Positions 1-10,735 of a stretch of 64,000 nt of DNA are shown here, one piece after another. This stretch comes from Euborellia annulipes (taxonomy: Eukaryota > Arthropoda > Insecta > Dermaptera > Anisolabididae): contig JAKCPI010001707.1 of NCBI GenBank assembly GCA_023213315.1, positions 62,001-126,000 of the forward strand. The letters are read 5' to 3'. The position numbers and the translations under genes are program-made. Positions within the stretch are counted from its first letter, which is position 1; each line of letters opens with the position of its first letter. The notes below the pieces were generated by a model, which worked only from the letters and a program-made list of their open reading frames with translations, was not told the origin of the DNA and did no database searches.

Positions 1-650
1 TAGGATCTTCAGATTAAAAATGAGCGAGGGCCGTTCCAACAACACCAAATGAAAAGGATAACAACGATACTACAACACAAAACGGAAATACAAAGGATCA
101 ACTAATTATGTATGTTACAAAAAAAATTTATTCTTGAGGAGTTAAACTCTAAGATGAAAATAGCCCATAATAGTTTTAAATTTAAAGAACTGTTAGCTGG
201 TTTATTTTTTCCTCTTCGCATTATTGGATTTGATTCATCTTATGAAAGCAAAATAATATTTATTTAATGTTAGCAGTTTCAAGATTTAATGTTCTAAAAT
301 TAAGTCATCGGGGCGCAAAATATTTTTTATCAGTCATCACTAAAGAATACAGGCATTATTGAACTTTCCTTGCATAATTTTTTTTTACTTTATAAACTTC
401 TAGACAAATCACTGACTATCTCACTATAAATAGGTATTTTAATTTAATTAAACTAATTAATAATTTTATTTTTTATTTATTTTTTTGGTCGATATATAAA
501 ATATTGTATTTTTGTTTCTACAAATGTATTTAAAAAATTTTATTTTCTGATAATATCGGGTTTTAAGCACAACAGTTTTTATTATTTTTTCTTATCATAT
601 TATTAACTCTTAAAGTTAGTTTGACAACTGTATAAGGTCCAGTTTATAAA
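1..650. other. AT-rich non-coding stretch
   Basis: I see no gene, tRNA-like promoter or clear terminal repeat here. The stretch is AT-rich with short homopolymers. It may be the outer part of the degraded Tc1-like element that follows. Confidence 0.5.
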
Positions 651-719
651 GATGAGAGTTTTTTATTTGTCCTTTTTTGCAATTGACTCTTTTTCAATAA
701 TACTTTTTGATTTAATTTT

Positions 720-1638
720 GGATGAAATGGCTGAGCCTTTATCCAAAATGACTTCTGGATTGAATGGAACAAGTTTTGTATTTAATTAATGTCAATATTG
801 TACCATTCTTTTTCGATGGTGTCTTTAAGTTCTTGTTTATTAAACAAACGATTAGTGTCGTAAACTTTCCTAGCCAAATATCTCCATAGGTTCTCGATGA
901 TGTTAGGAACAGGATATCTATTTGGCTAATCCATAACACTGATTTTCTGACCAAATAACCATTCTTGATGAGTGTTTATTCTCATTGACTTGTTGAAAGA
1001 TGAATTCTTCACCACCAATCTGTTTAACAACGAAAGTAAATTGTTCTTTAAGATTTGTTGATATTCAGTAGACTTAGTTCTTGGTTTCATAACTGCGTTT
1101 GATGTTGAAGCATTGTTTTACAATCGCGCCCCAAATCATCACCGATCCTCCTGAGAAGTTCCTTCTCAATAAAATCCTTTCTTCCTTAAATCGTGCCAAT
1201 AAAACCGAAGACCATCAGGGCCATCCAAATTAAAATCAGAAAAGATAACTGAGTACCATTTTTCGTGCTAAAAGTGATGAGTCTTGGCAAAGTCTAGCCA
1301 TAATCCTTTATGGTCATCTGTAAGAGTTGGTTTGTTCATCATTTTCTTATAAACAAAAGAACATTACTTACTGTCTTTGAACAAACATTTAGCTCAAGTG
1401 GAGTCTTTAATTCTTTTCAAGAGACTCCAGGTTCCAGGTTAAAAATTCTTCGTTTGGTTCGATCATCTAACTTCGTTGATCGCCCACCTTGGTTTTTCTT
1501 ATTGTTTTGTAATAAAGTTGTACACAACTGTCTTGGTCTGTTGATTTTGACTGCAATTTGTCTTTTACTAAGCCCAGACTGATGATAAGCAATTATTTGG
1601 CCTTGTTCTAGTTTACTTACAACCTTACCTTTCCCCAT
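720..1638 (-). pseudogene. Degraded Tc1-like transposase
   Basis: On the minus strand the N-terminal part (1638 back to about 1417) reads as a Tc1-type helix-turn-helix. It starts MGKGKVVSKLEQGQIIAYHQ and contains GLSKRQIA, the usual opening of this transposase group. Near 750-950 the C-terminal part is still visible, with the PIENLWRYLARKVY-like block and a trailing EWYNI. Between them the frame changes several times and stop codons intervene, so no full DDE catalytic core can be read in one frame. It is a dead Tc1/mariner copy. I did not find convincing terminal inverted repeats. Confidence 0.75.
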
Positions 1639-1814
1639 GATGTAGGCCCATATTTAAATTATTTATTTTTTCTTAGATTATATTAATGATCTGTTTTTAT
1701 CACTATTTGCTTAAAGTTTTTTCCAATTTTCATTCATTATTTTTTAATACCAGAAGCAGGAGGTTTACTTGACGTGTAGTCGCAGGTGGAGATGCAATCA
1801 CTCTTTTATTCATT

Positions 1815-2705
1815 TGTTGTGCCCAAAGGAGATTTGTGGGCCTTGTAGTAGAAGTCGTAGTGGGGCGCTCGTCGAACCAGTGAGAGGTGAAGTTTAGGGA
1901 TGTGGAGTGTGTCCCCAATTAAAAGAGTTGGAAATGGTTTTTAATGGTTTTTTATTTAACAAATAAGAAAGGTGATGTATAACAACGAATGGGTGAATTT
2001 GGAGTATGGGTAAAGAATGAATGGCGAAGGGATGTCACGTCGACAGGAACAGCGTCGAGCGATCACAAAGGCCAGTAAAAAAAGTTAGAGTCCGAATCGT
2101 GCCCCTGACCGGCAGAGATTCGTCGTATACTCAAATTTGGAATAGAATCACCCCCGCGGCCGCTCTGAGGTCCTTATATAGACAAAGTGGCCTGGGGCGC
2201 CTTTTTAGGTCGCCTCGTGCATACTTGGTATAATTTGCTTAGTTTCCGTCATCGAAATGTGCCAGACCTGCTCTTCTGTTTTATGTCGTTAACGTTGCAC
2301 AAGGGAATTAGCTGAAAGAGGTCTTTAGATAACTAATAGGGTCTTCGTTCGTAAAGTAGGTGATTGGGGGTGTTTTATCTATATCTTTGGAGCTACCCTG
2401 ACCAAGGGTTCTGTTTATAATAATTTAGGTCCAGTGTCTCTGGTCTTTCTCTTTCTACGACTCTGGACCACCTCTGTTCAGCCAATTACCAGGCATAACA
2501 GTCCGCCCTCCTAGGGGGTAGGATTTGTCCTCAAATCCTAGGTATGACACCTGACGAAAACTACTAGAAGCAGCAAGAGATACTAATAAGAAAGGGAATT
2601 TGTTTGCCCTGTGATGACTCAACCTGTGTCCCATGATCGTGACGGAAAGGATGGGCAAGGGTAGGAAAGTCATGTTTAACATTAGATTACATTTAAACCT
2701 TTACA
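1815..2705. repeat. LTR-like repeat, family L3, longest copy
   Basis: This block starts TGTTGTGCCC and ends CTTTACA, so it has TG...CA ends. It recurs at 6896-7166 (5' part only) and 8605-9057 (with an internal deletion). The three copies share the segment around the GTGTGTCCCCAATTAAAAG motif, and two share the 3' segment with GTGACGGAAAGGATGGGC. Size, ends and adjacency to env-like coding suggest an LTR. I could not confirm a target duplication or match it to a complete element. The short open frames starting MGTH on the minus strand of each copy are shadows of the repeat. Confidence 0.55.
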
Positions 2706-2900
2706 ATTAGAGTAAAAAAAAAATATAAAAAGTAAAAAAAGAATAGTAAAAACATTAGCTAAAGTATGTTTTCTAAAATGTTTTAGTTAACTTGAAAGTA
2801 ATAAAAAGTCTAGGAAATTAAAATAAATGTCTTAAGAGTATGCTCTAAGTTGCATTTTATCTAATTACAAAAAATTTTTTTTTTTTTTTTTCTTAAGTAT

Positions 2901-3060
2901 AATAAAATCGAAGCGTTTTAATATAAATATTAATTAAATTAAAGTATTACCTGATTACAATTTTTTCTCTAAAAATGTAATAAAATCGAAGCGTTTTAAT
3001 ATAAATATTAATTAAATTGAAGTATTATCTGATTACAGTTTTTCTCTTAAAATACAACAG
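2901..3060. repeat. Two-copy tandem repeat, 78-bp period
   Basis: A unit beginning AATAAAATCGAAGCGTTTTA occurs at 2901 and again at 2979 with only a few substitutions. It is a head-to-tail duplication in an AT-rich spacer next to the env fragment. Confidence 0.8.
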
Positions 3061-3370
3061 TGTATTTCCTAACTAGTAGTGGTTCGGAGTCTTAGCCTAC
3101 GTGCCTGCTTGGCATCCAGTGGAGACCTGGGATCGCTGGTGGGATGACAATTCGTTTTCGTTCGCGACTGGCGCGGGGTTGGCGGCGCCTGTGCGTTGGG
3201 CCGTCATCCACACACGCACGTGTGGAACTACTTTTAATTTTAATTGGCAATGAGGCCGAATAACGCGTACATTATATAATCGTGGCTCCGTAAGGAGAAG
3301 CTTGCCGAATTGTCACTCTCCAGGATCCCGTTCAACAATCTAGAATCGTCTCTGAGCGAGTTCAAGTCGC
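3061..3370. other. GC-richer block, possible LTR remnant
   Basis: This segment is markedly GC-richer than its surroundings and contains a TATATAAT motif near 3274. It lies downstream, in the minus-strand sense, of the env fragment at 3.4-4.2 kb. That is where a 3' LTR would be expected. I found no second copy in the window to confirm it. Confidence 0.3.
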
Positions 3371-3378
3371 TAAAGTTT

Positions 3379-4225
3379 TCAAGTATCTAAAGTTTTTGCT
3401 GGAGTCGCGTCACTTCTGTCCACCACAGCCGGGTAATTGCTTAAATTAAACTTAGGCAATACACTACGAGGAAAGTGTTCATAATCGAGCACCCTTTTTG
3501 CCACTAGGGTGCTACTGGGGGAAATCACTTTGCACTGGGGGCTCACTTTTAACTTGCCACTGTTTACTAGTTCGTGTTCCTCGGTACTTTTGCCACATAA
3601 TAGTTTTATAGTAACACTCGCCCCGGGTGGACAGACAAAGCCATGCATTGGTTTCCATTAATTTGATAAAAAGTGACGACTCCATGCTAGCGAATATTAT
3701 GCGTGCTTCACATGATTTTGGGAACTCGTGCCGAGTCCCCATGCGCGACACCTCGCAGGGCTTGCTCATTCTGTTAAAATGGATCTGATCGATCCCACTG
3801 CATAAGTACTGTCCCTCGCTCAATACACTGCAATCACTCCGAGACCACTCGCGTAATGAGATGAAGCTCTCATCACGCTGGCTTATAGCTATATACTTAA
3901 ATCTAGTTTGGATTAGGCCTAGGCTAGCATTCTTAATTGGGGCGGGCAAGGGGTACAATTTGTACAACTCATAGATGTCGTCATTTACCAGCGGGATTTC
4001 TAATATCATGTATAATTTATTAATTTTGGCGAAAGCCGAAATTTTCATAATTTTCAGTAATTTAAAAAATGATTGAGGGTCGGGATGGATTGGGTAAGAC
4101 AGCCCGTGTGTTAAATGACTTTGTCCATCTTTGAGTTCGTCCAATAGGCTTTCGAGGGGGAGGGTTTTTGAGCATATGAGTCCTTGTCTTAATTGGCTTA
4201 GGCAGTCCAGGCCTGGTCCTGCCAT
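3379..4225 (-). pseudogene. Errantivirus-like env fragment, copy 1
   Basis: The minus-strand frame from 4225 resembles the ectodomain of gypsy/errantivirus envelope proteins, which belong to the baculovirus F-type fusion family. These are class I fusion glycoproteins. The central part is strongly similar to the copies at 9.0-9.8 and 13.8-14.4 kb (LSYP, ELYKLYPL and NASLGLI blocks, conserved cysteines). The start is abnormal: the first few residues of the signal peptide join directly to mid-ectodomain sequence, so the furin-like site and fusion-peptide region present in copy 2 are deleted. The end shifts frame near 3510-3650. It is a non-functional relic. Confidence 0.7.
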
Positions 4226-4454
4226 CTCGAGAGAGGAAATTTGTATTATTAACTAAAAAAAAATTTTGTTTGTCTGGCTTCTATGTGTTTATTGATATAA
4301 AATTTTTCCCGTGACGTCAAAAATAGAAAATTTTTTTTTGAAATTAAATAAACTTTCATACCAGGAATAAGGTTTTACATAAGTTATACGAGTGCAAATC
4401 ATGTAATGTTAATTGATTTTGGCTTCGACTTCATGAATGTCTTCATTTTATCGA

Positions 4455-4859
4455 CTATCCTTTTTTGCTTTTGATTAATTTATTATTATTTTTTAGAGCC
4501 TGATGGGCCTTTCCTTCCAATCTGGTCGATTTTATATAATCTAAGATTAGGGGGCGTTCCTCTGGCGCCACGTTGCCGTACACATATTTGCAGTTTGATA
4601 TGAATGTTTCAAACTCCTCTTTTGTTATGCCTTTACATGTGGGCAGGATGCGTCTGGCCTCTTTTAAGTCTAATGTTGCCATGTTTAGTGTGGTGTCTAA
4701 AGTATGAGCCGCTATGTTAATTTCGTTTATGTTGATGTTCTGACCGTCACCACTATTATTTCCCGTTTCTAAGATGAGGCTGTCCTCGTCTATTTGGGTT
4801 GCTACCGCATTGTTAAGGGAGTCCTCTGTGCCTCTCACAGTGTTGACTCCGTTGTGCAT
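4455..4859 (-). pseudogene. Gypsy-type gag N-terminal fragment, copy 1
   Basis: This 134-codon minus-strand frame has an acidic, Asn-rich leader, then a capsid-like block beginning near LDLKEARRILP with FETFISNCKYVY and LEGKAHQAL. The block matches the capsid start of the longer gag at 10.7-11.9 kb (LSLKEARNMIP, LREFISACDYVF, IKGKALQAI). Those are structural proteins that coat the retrotransposon RNA. The frame stops soon after and env sequence follows about 230 bp downstream. The rest of gag and all of pol are missing, so this is an internally deleted provirus. Confidence 0.7.
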
Positions 4860-5395
4860 TGGCCCTTTTTTGAATCACTAAAACTGTTTATGAGAGTGTG
4901 CTCCCCTTAAACAGATTGTGGTGATAAAAAAAAAAAATTTGAATTTGCCAAATTTTAATTTAGGAATCACCGAAAAATAGAAAATAAACAAAATAACGAC
5001 AGCAAATAATTCCTTTTTCTAATAATTTGCTTTTTAATCCTCTCAAAAATTGCTAACCTTGCTCTTGATATATATAAAAATATGTTTTTATTTTTATTTA
5101 TTTAATAAAAATTTCCTTTCTCTGCCGAGTCAGGGGGGATCTGGATACTTGTTTAAGAATGCTAACGCATGCCCAAGTATTTAATCGTTCTCTCTCGAAA
5201 AAAAATTTTTCTTTATTTATTTATTTGAGCGTGCAAATTTACTCGGAGATTTGCCTCCTTGCATTTTTAGCAATTAATTTTATTATATTATTATGCTACA
5301 GCAAAAAAAAAAAATAAAAGTAGGTTGAAAGAAATATGAGAGAGAATGATTAATTACTTTTTCCTTAATTACACGACGGATTATTTTAATGTAAC

Positions 5396-5708
5396 TGTAA
5401 CTCTCGACTCCGTCGTGGGTGGTTTTCTTACCTTACGGTCCGACCGGCGACGTCTACTTCGAAGCTGGTGTGTCCTCCGCTACCTAGATGGTGGATGAAT
5501 TTTGGGGTGGAAACTCTACTTTGATAATGAAACAAAAAAAGTTTTGTGTATAAAGTTAAAATAAAATTTAATAATAAAAAAAAGAAACGAAAGAATAATA
5601 ATTACAATGATACAAAAAATTAGCGTTACCGTATCGGGCTTCTACCCGCCCTCAAACCTGCAACCCTTTCTGTAATTATGATAAAGGGGGGAGGGGGGGA
5701 GGGGTGGT

Positions 5709-5747
<39 letters not shown>

Positions 5748-6507
5748 TTATGATAGCACTCAAATGTAATAGCAAAGCAAACGTATTCTTAATCGCAAAA
5801 AAATATATATAACAAAAACAAAAAAAAACCAATAAGAGGAAAAATAGAAAGTAAACCCCAATCTTAATCACAAAAAAAAAATATAAAATTGGTTATGAGT
5901 TTCACTGCCTTAAATCTAATTTTATAACTACCCCAGTTCCTTGTCTCTCCCTCTGTCCCCTGACCAACTCGAAACACACACACAAACACAAAAACCACAC
6001 GGTGAATCGCACAGTATCTGACCGAAAAATAGAAACCGCTGCTGACGTCCGCGCCGCCGAATCCGAAATTGCACCACCAGCGCCAACACCCTTCTCTGCT
6101 CACACCCGGAAATTCCTCCGTCCGCAGGCCTCAGGGTTCACCTCCGTCTCCAAGAGCACCTCAAACCAGATTGACCAATTTTATTCCTCGTTTTTGTCAT
6201 CGTGTCAATTTTCTTCGCTTAATTTTTCATACGCTATCCCTCCAAATTGCTCTGATGAGATCTGCCCTCTGGCGGTGTTTCTCGAAGTTTCATCTTCTCT
6301 CTCTTTCCCTCTCGCGAGAGATCCTTGTTTATTTTTCGAGGCTTAAACCCTTCGCTTCGTTTGACTGTCGGTGCTGAGTCAGTACATACCGCTTGATATC
6401 CGGGCTCGCATTTCACGGTGTCATCATAATTCACTTTTCTAAATAAAAAAAAGGAATACTCGCTCCAATTTAATATAATCTATGAGGCCCGGGCCCGCCT
6501 CGTTACA
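5396..6507. repeat. Solo LTR, family S, copy 1
   Basis: About 1.1 kb with TGTAAC...GTTACA ends, flanked on both sides by TAAC as a 4-bp target duplication. A second copy lies at 7632-8583 with its own duplication. Shared landmarks are the CTTACCTTACGGTCCGACCG block near the left end and the GAGGCCCGGGC block just inside the right end. A poly-G run of about 45 bp (5695-5746) interrupts this copy. No internal retroviral sequence adjoins it, which fits recombination between two LTRs leaving a solo LTR. Confidence 0.8.
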
Positions 6508-6509
6508 TA

Positions 6510-6895
6510 ACAATTAATAGTAATAAGCGAATAGTAAAAAAAAAATTTTTCCCAAAATGTTTTCACTCCAAGTGAGAAATTGAAATGTTTGTAAAAATTT
6601 TTAAAAGAAAATCTTGAAAGATATTTTTTTTTAAAATTTAATTAAGTATTTTGAATTTTTTTTTTTTTTTTTGTTATTAATTTGTGTCACTACGACTCAC
6701 TACTTTTCGAAGGTTGCCTGATGAGTGTTGAGCGATTATGTTGAGCGTGTCAAGGCGTTGCCTGGTCCCAACTGGATGTTACGGCCGATCTTGGTCCAGG
6801 TAGATTCATAGTCGCGCAGATTCGTAGTTGATGGAACTGGTTGACTACGATGCCACTTGGTACCGTAGAAGTAGTTTCCGCTGCCACCAAATTTA
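6510..6895. other. AT-rich stretch and unassigned GC-richer segment
   Basis: 6510-6680 is AT-rich with poly-A/T runs. From about 6745 to 6895 the sequence is GC-richer and precedes the L3 repeat. It looks like the remnant of coding or leader sequence but I do not recognise it. Confidence 0.3.
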
Positions 6896-7166
6896 TGTTG
6901 TGCCCAAATGAGATTTGTGGGCCTTGCTGTAGAAGTCGTAGTGGGCGCTCGTTGAACCAGTGAGAGGTGAAACTTAGGAATGTGGGGTGTGTCCCCAATT
7001 AAAAGAGTTGGAAATGGTTTTTAAAGGTTTTTTATTTAACAAATAAGAAAGGTGATGTATAACAACGTATGGGTGAATTTGGGGTATGGGTAAAGAATGA
7101 ATGGCGAAGGGATGTCACGTCGACAGGAACAGCGTCGAGCGATCACAAAGGCCAGTAAAAAAGTTA
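6896..7166. repeat. LTR-like repeat, family L3, truncated copy
   Basis: It begins TGTTGTGCCC like the other two copies and stops abruptly at 7166 within the shared AAAAAAGTTAGAGTC segment. Glycoprotein-like coding sequence then starts. Confidence 0.6.
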
Positions 7167-7631
7167 GAGTCAGTTCAGTCAATTCCCACAGTCTATTTCC
7201 AGGGAATACTAGATTTTTCTCTAGTTTGCGAAGATCATCCTGATGATAAATACCTTCAGTAGCGAGATTTTTTATGCTAATATACGTCCATTCCGGTTGC
7301 TGACCAGGTACCAGTTCTAACGGCTGCTGAGGATGTGACATTTTTCCACCGTACACATTGTACCAGTTGTTATTGAGCTGAAACCAGACAGGCATGAAGT
7401 CGAGACCTTCGATCTCAAATCCATAATCCTTAAGAATCCCTGTGCGAGGAGTTAAGAACATACTTTTATTATTATAAGTCACAGGAAGATCAGTGTAGTA
7501 TCTATCAACAGAACGGGATGATATTGGTACAGGCAGACAGTCGATTAAGTAAGCAACCTCTCCTCTTATGACTGATGTATGCCCTCTGTCACCTGTAAAG
7601 GCAAAGGCAAAACTCTCCTCATCTATACTAG
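7167..7631 (-). pseudogene. Viral-type glycoprotein fragment, possibly chuvirus/Pao-like
   Basis: On the minus strand an open stretch enters from about 7631 and runs to about 7180. It has a GEVAYLIDC block, then LTPRTGIL, then a GIYHQDDL block. This general layout resembles the ectodomain end of the large glycoproteins of chuviruses and their captured relatives in BEL/Pao elements, which mediate membrane fusion. That assignment is from memory of family features and is uncertain. The fragment is cut by the solo LTR on one side and by the L3 repeat on the other, and lacks both a signal peptide and a complete membrane anchor. Confidence 0.4.
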
Positions 7632-7868
7632 TGTAAATCTCGACTCCGTGGGTGATGTTCTTACCTTACGGTCCGACCGACGACGTCTACTCCGAAGCTG
7701 GTGTGTCCTCCGCTACCTAGATGGTGGACGAAATTTGGGGTGGAAACTCTACTTTGTTAAAGAAACAAAACAAATTTTCACAAAAAAACGAAATTCCTCA
7801 CCCTCGCGAATTTTCGGCACTCCCTTCCGGGGAGGGAATAAAGACAACGAAAATGTGTTCTCTGATTT

Positions 7869-7901
<33 letters not shown>

Positions 7902-8583
7902 CTGAGTGGATATAAGACCAAAACAAAAAAAACAAAGTGAGTTTAACAATCAAACAAAACAAAATATAAAATTGTTGTGAGTCTCCCTGTCTTAAAACTA
8001 ATTCTAAAACTAGCCAGTTCCTGGTCTCTCCCCCTACACCCCTGACCAACTCGAAACACACACGAACGCAAAAACACACGGTGACTCGCACAGTACCTGA
8101 CCGTCGAAAAACTGCTGTTGACGTTCTCACCACCGGGTCCAAGGTTCCAAATCACTGGCGCCGACACCCCACTCTGCCCACACCCGGAAATTCCTCCCTC
8201 GCAGGCCTCAGGGTTCACCTCCGTCTCACAGAGCACATCAAACCAGAATGACGAATTCAATTCACAAAAATTGTCATCGTGTCATTTTCCATCAATTGTC
8301 CATTCCTCCGTCCACCTCAGAATTGGCCTGAAGAGTTCTGCCCTCTGGCGATGTTTCTCGAAGTTTTTCTCTTTGTCTCTTTTGCTCTCACGAGAGATTT
8401 CTTTTTATTTTTCGAGGTTTATAGCTCGCTCGTTTCGTGCTCGCTGGTGCTGGATCAGCATAAATCTACTGATATCCGGTCTCGCATTTCACCGTGGTCA
8501 TCTTATTTACACTTCTCTAAATAAAAAGGAATACTCTCTCCAAATCGATATAAAACCATGAGGCCCGGGCACGCCTCGTTACA
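7632..8583. repeat. Solo LTR, family S, copy 2
   Basis: 952 bp with TGTAAA...GTTACA ends and a CTAG target duplication on each side. It is collinear with 5396-6507 apart from indels. A (CT)n tract lies at 7868-7902. It interrupts the glycoprotein-like fragment. Having its own target duplication shows that it is an independent insertion and not the partner LTR of copy 1. Confidence 0.8.
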
Positions 8584-8604
8584 CTAGCTAGAGATAAAAT
8601 GCCT

Positions 8605-9057
8605 TGTTGTGCCCTAAGGAGATTTGTGGGACTTGTAGAAAGTCGTAGTGGGCGCTCGTCGAATCGGTGAGAGGAGAAATTTAGGGATGTGGGGTGTGTC
8701 CCCAATTAAAAGAGTTGGAAATGGTTTTAGAGGTTTTTTATTTAACAAATAAGTAAAGTGATGAATAACAACGTATGGGTGAATTTGGGCTATGGGTAAA
8801 GAATGATAGGTGAAAGGATGTCACGTCGACAAGAACATCGTCGAGCGATCACAAAGCCAGTAAAAAAAGTTAGAGTCCGAATCGCGCCCCTGACCGGCAG
8901 AGATTCGACGTATACTCAAATTTGGAATAGAATCACCCCCCGGCCGCTCTGAGGTCCTTATATAGACAAAGTGGCCTGGGTCCCATGATCGTGACGGAAA
9001 GGATGGGCAAGGGTAGGGAAGTCATGTTTAGCATTAGAATACATTCAAACTTTTACA
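8605..9057. repeat. LTR-like repeat, family L3, deletion copy
   Basis: TGTTGTGCCC to TTTTACA, matching 1815-2705 at both ends. It lacks the middle: the sequence jumps from GTGGCCTGGG directly to the CCCATGATCGTGACGG segment. It abuts the env copy 2 fragment at 9058, so it may be the 3' LTR of that provirus or a later insertion that truncated env. Confidence 0.6.
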
Positions 9058-10217
9058 CTTGTGCCGAGTCCCCATGAGCGACACCTCGCAGGGCTTGCTC
9101 ATTCTGTTAAAATGGATCTGATAGATCCCACTGCATAAGTACTGTCCCTCGCTCAGTACACTGCAATCACTCCGAGACCACTCGCGTAATGAGATGAAGC
9201 TCTCATCACGCTGGCTTATAGCTATATACTTAAATCTAGTTTGGATTAGGCCTAGGCTAGCATTCTTAATTGGGGCGGGCAAGGGGTACAATTTGTACAA
9301 CTCATAGATGTCGTCATTTACCAGCGGGATTTCTAATATCATGTATAATTTATTAATTTTGGCGAAAGACGAAATTTTCATAATTTTCAGTAATTTAAAA
9401 AATGATTGAGGGTCGGGATGGATTGGGTAAGACAGCCCGTGTGTTAAATGACTTTGTCCATCTTTGAGTTCGTCCAATAGGCTTTCGAGGGGGAGGGTTT
9501 TTGAGCATATGAGTCCTTATCTCAATTGGCTTAGGCAGTCCAGGACTTCAGCTAATTTGCCGCGGATTATTTCTGTGAGCTCGAATAGCGCATCTAAGTG
9601 CGCTTTGATTGCGGAATGTGTCTCAAACCGCGCGAATTCCGCTTGCTCTTTCGTTAGGGAAGTTTTAATATCATTTATAGAATTTTTCAGTATTGACCCA
9701 TGATAATTAATTTTCTCGATTGTTTTGTTCAAAAAATGATTTGTCGCGTTTATTATAGAAATTTCGTGATTCATTGTTTTTGCTAGTCCGATCTTTTTAT
9801 ATTAAGGCCGCGTCGTCGCTGTCCATCATTCCGAACAGCCACTTCGCGACCGTGCCTACTCCGTTTATCGCGCCGCGTCTTTGCCGAATTGTATTTGTCA
9901 TCAAATGTATACTCCTGGTTTTATCGTGAACGTCTCCTAGGAGGGCGTCCACGATAGACAGGTGTGATGAGCAGACTGCTTCTCCGCGCCAGCACAATTT
10001 TCTTATCTCCGAAAATTCCCTTTGAATGGTAGGCAACTGACCTGTAATCGCTTCTAGGTCGTTTGCGCATATGGTTGTACGGCAGTAGGGTTCCCAAATG
10101 TTCGTAATAAATCCCTGGGGTATGGCCGAAATTTGTAATTTCTATTTGGTTCATGCTGGCTCCCGAGCTCGCCATAACCAGAAATAACGCCGCGAGCAAA
10201 TTGCCTGGTGCTGCCAT
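9058..10217 (-). pseudogene. Errantivirus-like env, copy 2, frameshifted
   Basis: The most complete env in the window. From 10217 there is a hydrophobic signal peptide (MAAPGNLLAALFLVMASSG). A CxxxI ectodomain start follows, then near 9880 a basic RQRR furin-type site and a glycine-rich hydrophobic segment in the position of the fusion peptide of F-type proteins. An amphipathic heptad-like region spans 9520-9770, and the LSYP/ELYKLYPL ectodomain block lies at 9100-9480. The frame breaks at least twice, near 10080 and near 9780-9797, and the C-terminal anchor is lost at 9058. The 5' leader at 10200-10312 matches the leader of copy 1 at 4210-4335. It is a relic, not an intact glycoprotein gene. 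Confidence 0.75.
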
Positions 10218-10394
10218 CTAGGGAAAGGAAATATGTATTATATAAAAAAAAATTTTTGTTTGTTTGTCTTTATAAGAAAAATTTCCGTGACGTCAGAAAT
10301 AGAAAAAGTCGCGATCTAGTGTATATGACGAATTATAAAAATAAATGTGATTTAGTTATTCAAAAAAAAAATTTTTTTCTCTTTTTTTTTTTTG

Positions 10395-10735
10395 TTATTT
10401 ATTTTCCTGACCGTATTTCTTCTCTAGGTCCTCTAAGTCCTCCTGACACCTCCTCCTAAGGAATTCTTTCACAGTGGCGTCGTCCCTATCGTCTTTTAAG
10501 TGGTCCCAGAAAGCTACTATTTTCCTTCTTTCATCCTCTAGATTGGGACCCCCCCTTGGTTTTCTTAGATCTTATGACTCTGACTGCTCTGACTCATGCT
10601 GGGCTTCTTGATTCGTCCCTGGTGGTAGCATCTGGAAACACTCCGGGTGCGTTCTCCAATGCGGTGAAACACAAAGCGCGATATACATTTCCTTCCCCGG
10701 GTAGATTTGCTTTTCTAGGTAGGCGAGAAACGGGC
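10395..10735 (-). pseudogene. Pol C-terminal remnant
   Basis: On the minus strand a charged stretch (KPRGGPNLEDERRKI, then VKEFLRRRCQEDLEDLEKKY) lies between gag and env, where the end of pol belongs. The segment at 10635-10690 also matches the start of the integrase C-terminal piece at 13.13-13.18 kb. Protease, reverse transcriptase, RNase H and most of integrase are absent, so gag is joined to the tail of pol by a large deletion. Confidence 0.5.

Noticed and set aside
5626..5871. Proline-rich frame
   Set aside because: It is translation of the poly-G run.
7749..8142. Arg/Glu-rich frame
   Set aside because: It is translation of a (CT)n microsatellite in the solo LTR.
1730..8705. Three similar minus-strand frames beginning MGTH
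   Set aside because: They lie in the LTR-like L3 repeat and are not collinear beyond it.
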